Positions 1-8,056 of a stretch of 48,757 bases of DNA are shown here, piece by piece. The notes under the pieces are model-generated. The model did no database searches and was not told the DNA's origin. It was given only the letters and a program-made list of their open reading frames with translations. The DNA is taken from the NCBI RefSeq assembly GCF_001591505.1, contig NZ_BCVA01000045.1, positions 1 through 48,757 of the forward strand, read 5' to 3'. The translations under genes were made by a program, and so were the position numbers. The stretch comes from Neobacillus niacini NBRC 15566. GTDB taxonomy: Bacteria; Bacillota; Bacilli; Bacillales; Cytobacillaceae. Positions within the stretch are counted from its first letter, which is position 1, and every line of letters starts with the position of its first letter.

Positions 1-28
1 CAATTTGCTTAAAGATTTTACTAGCCAT
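1..28 (-). CDS. 5-prime end of an unidentified gene cut by the window edge
   Basis: Only nine codons are visible, reading M-A-S-K-I-F-K-Q-I on the minus strand. The ATG at 28-26 follows an excellent ribosome binding site (GAGGAGGAAAAGAA), so it is a real start. It lies 45 bases after the hydratase stop and is therefore the next gene of the same operon. A tautomerase, a decarboxylase/hydratase paralogue, an aldolase or an acetaldehyde dehydrogenase would be expected at this point of a meta-cleavage operon. Nine residues do not allow a choice. Confidence 0.6.
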
Positions 29-73
29 TTCTTTTCCTCCTCAGATATAGTTCCACGATCTATTCAAGCAAAA

Positions 74-853
74 TTATTTAAAGTTAACGCTTACTTGTCC
101 AAGATGAGCAAATCTTGCAGTAAAGTTGTCCCCAGATCTTGAAACCACCATGCTGGAAAGTGCACCAGAGAGAATTACTTCCCCCGCTTTTAGGGTGATA
201 TCATAATCAGCCAAACGGTTTGCCAACCATGCAACACAAGAAGCCGGATTTCCAAGAGCAGCAGCCCCCACCCCGGTATTGGCAACCTCACCATTTTGCA
301 TTAATACCATGCCAATTAATTCAAGATCAATATCTTCAATTTTTGTCGGCTTGCCGCCTAATACGACTAATCCTGAAGAAGCATTATCTGCAACTGTGTC
401 TTGTAATTTGATTTTCCAATCTTGAACCCGGCTGTCAACAATTTCTAATGAGGGGACAACATAATCTGTTGCTTGTAAAACATCAAGGACAGTCACGTTA
501 GGGCCTTTTAGATCTTTTTTCAAAATAAAAGCAATTTCGCCTTCAATTTTTGGTTGAAGCATTGTTTTAATGTAAATAGTTCCGCCATTTTCTACTACCA
601 TGCTGTCTAAAAGATGTCCGTAATCTGGTTCATCCACACCTAACATTTTTTGTACTGCTACAGAAGTTAAGCCGATTTTTTTACCGACTATTTTTTGTCC
701 TTCGACTAGCTTCTTTTTAATATTTTGGAGTTGAATATAATATGCCTCATCGATCGAAATTTCTGGATCTGACGTAGTTAACGGATCCATTCCAACGCGG
801 GTTTGTTCAGCTTCAATTAATTGAGCTGCAAACTTTTCAATTTTACTTATCAA
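74..853 (-). CDS. 2-oxopent-4-enoate hydratase / 4-oxalocrotonate decarboxylase family protein
   Basis: This 259-residue protein belongs to the MhpD/DmpE/DmpH family. These Mg-dependent enzymes hydrate 2-hydroxypenta-2,4-dienoate or decarboxylate 4-oxalocrotonate in catechol meta-cleavage. Visible family features are the KIGLTS segment near residue 60, the metal-site region QPKIEGEIAF near residue 100, DNASSGLVVLGG near residue 155, and LKAGEVILSGALSS near residue 225. Length is normal for the family. The start appears to be TTG at 853: a stop codon lies directly before it, and the first ATG in frame (residue 22) would remove a conserved helix. It follows the semialdehyde dehydrogenase in the operon with a 127-base gap. 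Hydratase and decarboxylase members cannot be separated by eye. A decayed relative lies at 27290-27765. Confidence 0.85.
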   Translation of the reverse strand: MISKIEKFAAQLIEAEQTRVGMDPLTTSDPEISIDEAYYIQLQNIKKKLVEGQKIVGKKIGLTSVAVQKMLGVDEPDYGHLLDSMVVENGGTIYIKTMLQPKIEGEIAFILKKDLKGPNVTVLDVLQATDYVVPSLEIVDSRVQDWKIKLQDTVADNASSGLVVLGGKPTKIEDIDLELIGMVLMQNGEVANTGVGAAALGNPASCVAWLANRLADYDITLKAGEVILSGALSSMVVSRSGDNFTARFAHLGQVSVNFK

Positions 854-980
854 TTAAATACATCCATTCTATTAAATATGTATTTTGGTCATTGTTCGTA
901 TTAACAGAAAACATTTAAAAACCTGTTGCACGGCCTTACCTATCTAAACCATGCAACATAGTAGTTTTTAGAAAAGAGAA

Positions 981-2465
981 TTATAGTTTAACACAAATAT
1001 TCGTTAATTCTGTGTAGAATTCCCAGCTATGAGCACCGCCAACACGACCTAGTCCGCTATCTTTCGTACCCCCAAATGGAGTTCTTAAATCACGTACGAA
1101 CCAGCAGTTGATGTAAGATAAACCTGATACAATTTTTTGAGCTACACGATGTGCACGTCGGATATCGTTAGTCCAGATTGTGTTACTTAAGCCCACGCGA
1201 GTATCGTTTGCTGCCGCAATTACTTCTTCTTCTGTGTCGAATGGAATAACTGTAACAACTGGCCCAAAGATTTCTTCACGAACACAACGAGAGCTGTCAT
1301 CTAAACCAGTAATAATAGTAGGTTCTATGAAATATCCTTTATCCAATCCTTCAGGACGTTTTCCTCCTGTAACAAAAGTTCCGCCTTCTTCTTTAGCAAT
1401 TTTTAGGTAGCTCATTACTTTATCATAGTGTATTTTAGCAACTAATGCGCCTTGATCGTAGGCCATATCAAATGGGTCGCCAACTTTTAATTCTCTTGTT
1501 TTTGCTGCAAATTTTTCTAAGAATTCTTCATAAATTGGACGCTCAACGTAAATTCTTGAACCGCATACACAAACTTCCCCTTGATTTGTAAAACTTGATC
1601 GAATAGTGGTGGCAACTACTTCATCAATATCCACATCCGCAAAGATAATGTTAGGGTTTTTACCGCCTAATTCGAAAGAAAGCTTTTTCAAAGTAGGGGC
1701 AGCTTCTTCCATGATCTTAGTACCTGTTGATACTTGACCGATAAAGCCAATACCTGAAATGTCAGGATGTTTGTTGATAGCACTTCCAGCACCAGGTCCA
1801 AAGCCGTGAACCAAGTTTACAACTCCATCCGGAACACCAGCTTCTTTAAGAATTTCCATTAATTTTGTTGCTGTCATTGGAGTTAATTCAGATGGCTTAA
1901 TAACTACTGTGCAGCCTGCAGCTAAAGCTGGAGCTAATTTCCAAGTTAATAAGAATAATGGGAGGTTCCATGGCTGGATTAATCCGACTACTCCGATTGG
2001 GCGGCGATATCCGTAGTTAAGCGCATTATGAACTTCATCCTGGTATGCTTCTGTTCCTATAGAAATCATGTAGTCAGCAAAGAAATGGAAGTTTGCCGCT
2101 GCACGAGGTGCATCAACGTGACGTGAAAATTTAAGATGCTTACCGGTATCCAAGGATTCTAATTGTGCGATTTCTTCTTGTCTTGCTTCAAGAATATCAC
2201 CAACTTTGCGGAGAACTTTCGAACGTTCTTGTACACTCATTTTTCCCCATGGTCCTTCTTCGAAAGCACGTTTAGCAGCTTTAACAGCTAAATCAATATC
2301 TGCCGCGCTTCCTTCTGCAACTGTACCATAAACATCTTCCGTTACAGGGTTCACGTTATTAAATGTGTTTCCATCTACAGATTCAACAAATTTACCGTCA
2401 ATATAATGTAAACAATCAAACGCTTTAACAATAGGTTCAACTACTGTTTTAGTTTGGACTTGCAT
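981..2465 (-). CDS. 2-hydroxymuconic semialdehyde dehydrogenase-like aldehyde dehydrogenase
   Basis: This is a 494-residue NAD-dependent aldehyde dehydrogenase of the DmpC/XylG/HpaE group. It would oxidise the semialdehyde made by extradiol cleavage of catechol to 4-oxalocrotonate. The PWN motif (Asn167), the general base Glu265 in FELGGKNP and the nucleophile Cys299 in QGEVCVCG are all present, and the length is typical. ATG at 2465 follows AAGGAGGAG at good spacing. A catechol 2,3-dioxygenase and its ferredoxin lie upstream and a hydratase downstream, so the 2-hydroxymuconic semialdehyde role is likely. A carboxymethyl-substituted substrate is possible. A gap of 177 bases to the previous gene allows an internal promoter. 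Confidence 0.88.
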   Translation of the reverse strand: MQVQTKTVVEPIVKAFDCLHYIDGKFVESVDGNTFNNVNPVTEDVYGTVAEGSAADIDLAVKAAKRAFEEGPWGKMSVQERSKVLRKVGDILEARQEEIAQLESLDTGKHLKFSRHVDAPRAAANFHFFADYMISIGTEAYQDEVHNALNYGYRRPIGVVGLIQPWNLPLFLLTWKLAPALAAGCTVVIKPSELTPMTATKLMEILKEAGVPDGVVNLVHGFGPGAGSAINKHPDISGIGFIGQVSTGTKIMEEAAPTLKKLSFELGGKNPNIIFADVDIDEVVATTIRSSFTNQGEVCVCGSRIYVERPIYEEFLEKFAAKTRELKVGDPFDMAYDQGALVAKIHYDKVMSYLKIAKEEGGTFVTGGKRPEGLDKGYFIEPTIITGLDDSSRCVREEIFGPVVTVIPFDTEEEVIAAANDTRVGLSNTIWTNDIRRAHRVAQKIVSGLSYINCWFVRDLRTPFGGTKDSGLGRVGGAHSWEFYTELTNICVKL

Positions 2466-2642
2466 TGTATAACTCCTCCTTGAACATTGCTAATTTCTTG
2501 TTAACGCCTACATACTTTTTATCCCCAAAAGATTACATCCAATATACTTTTTTAAAAAGTGTATCTACTATTCTAATATGTTTCCTATTATCTGCACTTA
2601 GGACAAAAAGTCTTTAAATTGAGAAAGCTCAAAATAGGGCTA

Positions 2643-3083
2643 CTAGCTATATAGATTAAGCTGAGCATACTGTTCAAATACTTTAGCACCTGCTTCGGCA
2701 CATTGTACATCTTCTATGGCACTACCACCGGAAACACCAATGCCTCCAACAATAATTCCATTGTATAGTAACGGAATACCTCCACCATAAACAACAAGCT
2801 TATTTGTATGAACAATCCCTGTTAACAAGGCGGGTTCATCTTTTATCATTGGATACCATTCATGTGTCGGTTTTCCAAATGCAGCTGCCGTATAAGCTTT
2901 ATTCTGGGCAATGTCTGAGCTTAGTAATGCGGCTTCATCCATACGAATGAAGGCTTTTAAATTGGCTCCTTCATCTACAATGGCAGCATTAATTTTAATT
3001 CCAAACTCTTTTGCTTTATTTGTAACTGCCTCAAGAATTTTCAATGCTAGCGACTGGGTTAAAGCGTATTTTTGATATAGCAT
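2643..3083 (-). CDS. GlcG/HbpS family (DUF336) protein
   Basis: This 146-residue protein has the GlcG/HbpS fold. Recognisable segments are LTQSLALKILEAV near the N-terminus, INAAIVDEGANLKAFIRMD in the middle, and the glycine-rich GGGIPLL...GGIGVSGGS near residues 100-120. Family members bind haem or cobalamin or occur as uncharacterised accessory proteins in catabolic operons. The function here is unknown. It starts one base after the ferredoxin stop, so the two are very probably translationally coupled. Coupling to a ferredoxin and a catechol dioxygenase suggests a helper role such as redox protection or metal-centre repair, but this is inference only. Confidence 0.8.
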   Translation of the reverse strand: MLYQKYALTQSLALKILEAVTNKAKEFGIKINAAIVDEGANLKAFIRMDEAALLSSDIAQNKAYTAAAFGKPTHEWYPMIKDEPALLTGIVHTNKLVVYGGGIPLLYNGIIVGGIGVSGGSAIEDVQCAEAGAKVFEQYAQLNLYS

Positions 3084-3084
3084 T

Positions 3085-3411
3085 TTATTTCGCCTTTTCC
3101 AGACTATCCTTTATTAGTTGGTTTTCGTAATCAGCTGCCGAAATAATATCAAGATCACTTTTAACTGTCATACAACAAGCTAGGGCAAAGCCGTTGGCTA
3201 GTTCCTCATTAGAAAGTGCTTCATGTGAGCGCTCTAATTCTTGCTCATATTTCCCTTCTAAAACTTTCATCTTGCACATCCCGCAGCCGCCGCGCTGGCA
3301 TCCTGTCGGAAATGGTATAAACTCGTTTCGAGCTGCTCTTAAAGGAGTTTGATCTGGAGCACAATTATACTCAAATTGTTGATTTCTTACCTTTAAAGTT
3401 ACTTTATACAT
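3085..3411 (-). CDS. XylT-like [2Fe-2S] ferredoxin
   Basis: This is a 108-residue plant-type ferredoxin with the cluster motif C-x4-C-x2-C in GCQRGGCGMCKMKV and a fourth ligand in the ALACCMT segment. ATG at 3411 is the chosen start because AAGGAG precedes it. An upstream extension of the frame has no ribosome binding site and would add 26 unrelated residues. XylT-type ferredoxins keep catechol 2,3-dioxygenase active by re-reducing an oxidised active-site iron. The catechol 2,3-dioxygenase gene directly upstream supports that role. It could instead serve the Rieske oxygenase of the operon, since no other electron carrier is visible nearby. A 6-bp hairpin (3440-3455) lies just ahead of the gene. 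Confidence 0.85.
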   Translation of the reverse strand: MYKVTLKVRNQQFEYNCAPDQTPLRAARNEFIPFPTGCQRGGCGMCKMKVLEGKYEQELERSHEALSNEELANGFALACCMTVKSDLDIISAADYENQLIKDSLEKAK

Positions 3412-3558
3412 ATCGTTTCTCCTTAATTTCAGATAGACTCTCGGCATTCGCCGAGGCAGATGGGAGGAGGAATCCCTTGCCCCACCCATTTGTTTTCCAA
3501 CTTACTTTGTAGGGGCTTTTTTCCCAGTAGGTCAATTTCATTTACTCTGAAAATTAAA

Positions 3559-4473
3559 TCAAGTCAATGCCTTCATAAAGGATTCAGATAATTCTCTGCG
3601 GTGATAAAAAATACCCGTTCCAATTTTTGATGCATCCCATGTAATCGTTGGCATATCCCGAAATGCCATATATCCACCTGCAAATGCTTCATTACGGTTT
3701 CCTGATGGGTCAAAGAAATAAATGGTTTGTCCTCTTGAAATTCCGTGTCGAGTAGGAGTCACATCGAATGGTACTTCATACATCGATAATAAATCAGCTG
3801 CTTTAAATACATCATGCAGAGATTCTACACCGAATGCTGCATGGTGAAGTTTTGCATCTGGCCCTTTTACAAAAGCAATATCATGAGACGTATTTGTCGT
3901 AAATAAGAAACTGCCGACTAATTCTTCTTCCCCTTCTGTAACAACTCTTTCACTTTGTCCAAAATTAAGCACTTCAACAAAGAATCTTGTAACTGTTTTT
4001 AAATCGTCACCAGTAAGTAATAGGTGATCAAGGCGATGTGGAGCGATCCCTTTCATACCTAATGGCCATGGATGAGGATTTCTCGTTCCTACGGCTGTGC
4101 CTAAGAAACCGATTTCATGATAAAGTTCACAATGATGACCAGTTGGCAAAATAAAATGGACGGCTTCCCCTTCACCTAATCTAGTATTGCTGGAAATACG
4201 AGTAGTCGTACAGCCAAATTCCTCTATTTTTCTTTCATAATAGGCAAGATCATCAATTGTCTCTACTTTAAAGGCTAAATGGACTAAACCCGCCTTGTTC
4301 GATTTTGTTAAAATTAAACTATGATGATCAAATTCATCCCATGCTTTTAAGTAAACACTATTTCCCATACGTCCCGTTTCTTCTAACCCTATAACCTTTG
4401 TATAGTATTCTACTGATTTATCTAAGTTTAATACATTTAATTCCACGCGGCCTAAACGCATAACTCTTGTCAT
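3559..4473 (-). CDS. catechol 2,3-dioxygenase (type I extradiol dioxygenase)
   Basis: This 304-residue two-domain VOC-fold extradiol dioxygenase opens catechol next to its hydroxyl groups to give 2-hydroxymuconic semialdehyde. The Fe(II) facial triad is visible as His150 (RLDHLLL), His210 or His211 (LHHAAF) and Glu262 (GNRNEAFAGGY). The acid-base His243 in PTRHGIS and Tyr252 in TIYFFDPSGN correspond to the conserved XylE pair. Length matches XylE-type enzymes (about 307). Its ferredoxin follows in the operon. The substrate could be catechol or a substituted catechol. The XylE-like C-terminal domain and the downstream semialdehyde dehydrogenase favour catechol or methylcatechol. Confidence 0.92.
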   Translation of the reverse strand: MTRVMRLGRVELNVLNLDKSVEYYTKVIGLEETGRMGNSVYLKAWDEFDHHSLILTKSNKAGLVHLAFKVETIDDLAYYERKIEEFGCTTTRISSNTRLGEGEAVHFILPTGHHCELYHEIGFLGTAVGTRNPHPWPLGMKGIAPHRLDHLLLTGDDLKTVTRFFVEVLNFGQSERVVTEGEEELVGSFLFTTNTSHDIAFVKGPDAKLHHAAFGVESLHDVFKAADLLSMYEVPFDVTPTRHGISRGQTIYFFDPSGNRNEAFAGGYMAFRDMPTITWDASKIGTGIFYHRRELSESFMKALT

Positions 4474-4556
4474 TTTTTATCCTCCTAATACAGGTAGTTT
4501 TTTGAGAGATGACACCTTAATGCCACCTTAGCACTATTGAAAATGCTGACATGCGC

Positions 4557-4943
4557 TCATTTTACTTTTTCTACTAACTGCAGCAGCTCCCGGCTTGGCC
4601 CGTGAAAGAAGATCATGCGCCCGCCATCAAGCGTTGGCTTCACCATATCCGAAGTAACGATGATCTCTTTTTCTTTTAAGAACTGCATCGTTTCATCAAT
4701 GTTTTCGACTGTAAAAGCAAGATGGTTCACAATACCCGTTTCACTGTACTTAAGCGTTGCTTTTTTCTCTTGAATAAGCTCAATCTCCATATCCGGCTGT
4801 GATTCAAGATACAAAAAAGCCATTTCGCGGTCGGATTTACTTCCCCGGAGACGGACGTTAAATCCAAAAATCTCCGAATAAAACCGGATCGATTGATCCA
4901 TATCACGAACCATTATGGATACGTGCTCCATTTTCCGTATCAT
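4557..4943 (-). CDS. single-domain VOC/glyoxalase family protein
   Basis: This 128-residue protein is one VOC module with two beta-alpha-beta3 repeats. Candidate metal ligands are His7 (MEHVSIMV), the Glu of EIELIQE, His74 (NHLAFTV) and the Glu of RELLQLVE. The full ligand set suggests an active metalloenzyme such as a lyase, epimerase or isomerase. It is too short to be a two-domain extradiol dioxygenase. It sits between the amidase (19-base gap) and the catechol dioxygenase. Its substrate is unknown. Glyoxalase I, methylmalonyl-CoA epimerase and antibiotic-resistance relatives share these features, so no specific name is given. Confidence 0.8.
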   Translation of the reverse strand: MIRKMEHVSIMVRDMDQSIRFYSEIFGFNVRLRGSKSDREMAFLYLESQPDMEIELIQEKKATLKYSETGIVNHLAFTVENIDETMQFLKEKEIIVTSDMVKPTLDGGRMIFFHGPSRELLQLVEKVK

Positions 4944-4962
4944 ATAGTTCTCCTTTTATTCT

Positions 4963-6387
4963 TTATTTGTTTGAGGAAGCAGCAGAACCTTCCCCTGGCA
5001 TCATCATTAGTGCTTTGACCCATGGCATTGAGTTTTCGTAGCAGTCGCCAATTTGAAGCACTCGATGATCTGTGAATGGTTTTCCGATTAGCTGCAATCC
5101 GACTGGCAGGTTCTCTGTTGTAAAGCCGCAGGCTACGGATAGAGCTGGGAAGCCTAGGATATTTGCTAATGGTGTTTTCCCAAGAGTAAACATATTGCTA
5201 ATCGCCATTTCTGGAACCATCGTACCGATTTCAAACGGTGGTTGGACATTTGTTGGGCCGACTAAGGCATCAATCCCATTCATTTGTTTGATTGTTTCTC
5301 TGACAAATTGCTCTCTCCTGCGCTGGGCACGAAGGTAGATTGTTGCGGAAATATCACTGCCAAATTCAAAGCGGTATTTCAAATCATCTCCGTATAGATG
5401 ACCGTATTTTTTCAATAATGGTTCGTGCACGGAGACTACCTCTGATTGAGCGATTGCCTTTAAGGCATTTAGCGCTTCATCTATTCCTGGTAAATCAATC
5501 GGAATGATTTCAGCGCCAAGTGATTCTAGCTGACGGAAGGCTTGTTCAATCACCCATTTCACATCAGCATCAATCCTGGAAAACATGTATGGCTCATAGA
5601 ATCCTAGCCTTACACCCTTTAAGTCGCCTAAGGAGTCAAATCGAACAGGAACATTCCTTTTAACAGTTGCCGGATCTTTCACATCATGCCCTCTTATGAC
5701 CTCAAGCATGATGGCCGCATCCTGAACCGTTCTTGCCATCGGCCCTACATGATCCAATGACCAGCTGAACGGTAGACACCCGCGTCTGCTAACGACTCCA
5801 TAGGTTGGCTTGAACCCGACTGTGCCACACATTGCTGCCGGTAGTCGGATGGATCCAGCTGTATCTGTGCCTACCGCACCAAAGGCCATTCCTGTTGCGG
5901 TTGCCACTGCTGAGCCGCCGCTTGAGCCGCCTGGAATTCTAGTGACATTCCAAGGGTTCTTGGTGCTTCCATAATGTGGATTTTCCGTCGTTGCCCCCAT
6001 GGCAAACTCATGAAGATTGGCCTTGCCGATGATAACAGCTCCAGCCTCTCTTAGCTTTTGAACAGCCGCCGCATCCTCAGAAGGAATCCAGTCTTCAAAA
6101 ATTTTCGAGCCGCCAGTCGTTTTTACACCCTTCGTTTGTAAAATGTCTTTGACAGCAATGGGAATTCCGTGCAACGGCCCCCGCACAATATTATTCAGTA
6201 ATTCCTCTTCCAATTGCCTCGCCTGAACCAGGGCTTCTTCTTCCATGACAGTAATAAACGCATTAACTCTTGGCTCATACTCGTGAATTTGGTTTAATGT
6301 CATTTGCGTCAACTCAACCGGTGAAATCCGTTTATTTCTAATCGCGGCCCCTGCAGTTTCAATTGTTTCGAAAAGGAGTTGATTCAT
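4963..6387 (-). CDS. amidase signature family hydrolase
   Basis: This is a 474-residue amidase-signature enzyme that hydrolyses a carboxamide to the acid plus ammonia or amine. The Ser-cisSer-Lys triad is visible: Lys80 (IAVKDI), Ser155 (GGSSGGSA) and Ser179 (DTAGSIRLPA). The ATG at 6387 follows GAGGAGACAAGCC; an in-frame ATG five codons upstream overlaps that ribosome binding site and is not preferred. No GatB or GatC gene is nearby, so it is not the glutamyl-tRNA amidotransferase subunit. Indole-acetate (iac) clusters also carry an amidase (IacH), and such an enzyme could release an aromatic acid from its amide. The actual substrate cannot be read from the sequence. Sampled GC ranges from 38 to 60 percent. 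Confidence 0.85.
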   Translation of the reverse strand: MNQLLFETIETAGAAIRNKRISPVELTQMTLNQIHEYEPRVNAFITVMEEEALVQARQLEEELLNNIVRGPLHGIPIAVKDILQTKGVKTTGGSKIFEDWIPSEDAAAVQKLREAGAVIIGKANLHEFAMGATTENPHYGSTKNPWNVTRIPGGSSGGSAVATATGMAFGAVGTDTAGSIRLPAAMCGTVGFKPTYGVVSRRGCLPFSWSLDHVGPMARTVQDAAIMLEVIRGHDVKDPATVKRNVPVRFDSLGDLKGVRLGFYEPYMFSRIDADVKWVIEQAFRQLESLGAEIIPIDLPGIDEALNALKAIAQSEVVSVHEPLLKKYGHLYGDDLKYRFEFGSDISATIYLRAQRRREQFVRETIKQMNGIDALVGPTNVQPPFEIGTMVPEMAISNMFTLGKTPLANILGFPALSVACGFTTENLPVGLQLIGKPFTDHRVLQIGDCYENSMPWVKALMMMPGEGSAASSNK

Positions 6388-6496
6388 GGCTTGTCTCCTC
6401 ATAAACTTCTAAATTAAAAGTAAAGGACGGCTCTAATGTTGCTAATTCTAGTTCCTCATCACATAAAATGGTGCGTAGATACTCTTCTAAAGTCAT
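6359..6496 (-). CDS. possible 45-residue small protein between Rieske and amidase genes
   Basis: An open frame of 45 codons begins with ATG at 6496, four bases after AGGGA. It fills the gap between the Rieske oxygenase stop (6541) and the amidase start, and overlaps the first 29 bases of the amidase. It begins MTLEEYLRTIL and is rich in Glu and Leu (acidic). Translational coupling through such an ORF is plausible. No family is recognised, and it may be a chance frame. Confidence 0.3.
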   Translation of the reverse strand: MTLEEYLRTILCDEELELATLEPSFTFNLEVYEETSHESTPFRNN

Positions 6497-6540
6497 CAAA
6501 TCCCTACTCTCACTTTGATATTCCTATTTATTCAAATATT

Positions 6541-7821
6541 TTAAGACTTTACTTTCTGCCCATCCTTTTTATATTGTTCCTCCAAAGGAAAAGCCTCCTG
6601 CCAGGACTTTTCGTTCTTGTCGTAGAGTCCCGCACTGTATAGGTTCCTCAGTGATTCATTGTCTAACTTAAAGTTCTCTGCTCCTTCTTGGAACGCTTTC
6701 ACCTGTTGAAGCAATAAGCGGCGCATATGAATAATCGGTAAATCACTTGTTCCTAGATGCTCTTTAGAGCGGTCGACAATCGGCCCCATTGTTTCGGTTG
6801 CTGCGTGATCCTGATTAGCGATTCCTCGGATTCCGGTGAAATTTCCTGTCTTTTGTAGCTCACGGTCCTGTGCATAATCATTCTCAAGGCTGATTTGTTT
6901 TTTGAAGTGCTCATCTAACTTTAAGCCGCGGCGTTCATGATTCGCCTGAGCATCAATTGTACGGTTATGTGAAAATTGTACATCCCAGGACCAAGTGCTG
7001 TAGTCATCTCTTGGAATGAACGCATGCCACATTCCATCCTCACCCTCAAACCTTGGTGGATAAGTATAAAACGGGAAGATATAATGAATTTCCATAAAGG
7101 CATTTTCTGTTTCGTTGCCAATTCCTACGGCTACACAGCGTTTTCCGTAATTGGTATCCTCTACATCTTGTTTGACCGGTGGATTCTTCACAAGCGGATG
7201 GTTCGGATCAATTCCTAAATCTGTACTTAAAATTCCTTCTCCTGTCTCCTGTTTCCCATGTGCTTTGTGAAGAAACGCCGCATGTACATAATCAAGATCA
7301 TTTTCCATTACCTGTGCATAGTTGCATTCCTGCCAAACCCGTTCCGACATCATATATTCATCAGGAAGCCCCATCCAGTAGAATTCAGGAAATTCAGGCT
7401 GGCTCTCTTCCGGTCCCATGTACGTCCAAACGATACCTTTTACCTCCTTCACCGGATAATTTTTGATCTTGATTTTATGTCTAAACTTCGGATCGCCTTC
7501 CTCTGACGGAATTTCCGTACAATCACCATTCGTATCAAATTTCCAGCCATGATACATACAGCGTAAGCCGCATCCATCATTGATGCCGTAATATAGAGAT
7601 GTTCCACGGTGCGGGCAGGCTTCCTCCATTAAACCGACTTTCCCTTCCGTATCACGAAACGCAATTAATTCCTCCCCGAGCAATTTCACGCGCTGCGGCT
7701 TGCCGTCGCTTAGTAATTCATCTGACTTTAATGCCGGTATCCAATAGCGGCGAAACAACTCACCCATCGGAGTACCAGGCCCTACTCTTGTTAATAAATG
7801 ATTATCTTGTTTTGATAACAT
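6541..7821 (-). CDS. Rieske non-haem iron oxygenase, phthalate-dioxygenase-like alpha subunit
   Basis: This 426-residue aromatic-ring oxygenase has an N-terminal Rieske domain: Cys69-x-His71 in CPHRG and Cys88-x2-His91 in CMYHGW. A catalytic domain follows with the mononuclear iron motif ENDLDYVHAAFLH (bridging Asp177, His180, His185). Length and the ENDLDYVH motif match the alpha-only phthalate/vanillate-type oxygenases rather than alpha-beta enzymes such as benzoate or IacC/IacD systems, and no beta-subunit gene is present. The start at 7821 is preceded by GGGAGGAATCGAC; an upstream in-frame ATG lies inside that site. It is the first gene of the operon and diverges from the regulator at 8057. 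No reductase gene is visible. The substrate is unknown; the product should be a catechol or a phenol. Confidence 0.88.
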   Translation of the reverse strand: MLSKQDNHLLTRVGPGTPMGELFRRYWIPALKSDELLSDGKPQRVKLLGEELIAFRDTEGKVGLMEEACPHRGTSLYYGINDGCGLRCMYHGWKFDTNGDCTEIPSEEGDPKFRHKIKIKNYPVKEVKGIVWTYMGPEESQPEFPEFYWMGLPDEYMMSERVWQECNYAQVMENDLDYVHAAFLHKAHGKQETGEGILSTDLGIDPNHPLVKNPPVKQDVEDTNYGKRCVAVGIGNETENAFMEIHYIFPFYTYPPRFEGEDGMWHAFIPRDDYSTWSWDVQFSHNRTIDAQANHERRGLKLDEHFKKQISLENDYAQDRELQKTGNFTGIRGIANQDHAATETMGPIVDRSKEHLGTSDLPIIHMRRLLLQQVKAFQEGAENFKLDNESLRNLYSAGLYDKNEKSWQEAFPLEEQYKKDGQKVKS

Positions 7822-8056
7822 GTCGATTCCTCCCATTTGTACTTTATTTGTTTTTAGAAAATTTTGACTTTATGTTTATATATTATTAAAATAGCATCAT
7901 TCAAACAATTTATCTTTAGGTCGGAAAATTTTCATTTTATAACCGAAACATACAGTTAGAGATAACTATTCTGATTCTTTCAAAAATAGTGTGAATTATG
8001 ATAGATTAGTAATAAATAATAAATGCTTTTGATTTTCTTTTTCTATAGGAGGCAAT
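7822..8056. promoter_or_regulatory. divergent control region of the Rieske operon and its regulator
   Basis: These 235 AT-rich bases separate the minus-strand catechol operon from the plus-strand regulator and must carry both promoters. Visible elements are a perfect 10-bp palindrome GAAAATTTTC at about 7925-7934 and an inverted repeat ACTATT (7965-7970) / AATAGT (7985-7990). A candidate -10 box TATGAT lies at 7997-8002 for the regulator, with only a weak -35. A possible degenerate copy of the region-C palindrome lies at 7880-7894. The ribosome binding site ATAGGAGGC precedes ATG 8057. No site is proven. Confidence 0.5.

Noticed and set aside
4963..6387. GatA subunit of glutamyl-tRNA amidotransferase
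   Set aside because: No gatB or gatC is adjacent, and the gene is embedded in a catabolic operon, so a stand-alone amidase is more likely.
7599..7889. Open frames on the plus strand antisense to the Rieske gene
   Set aside because: They are shadows of a well-supported gene, with no ribosome binding site or family signature.
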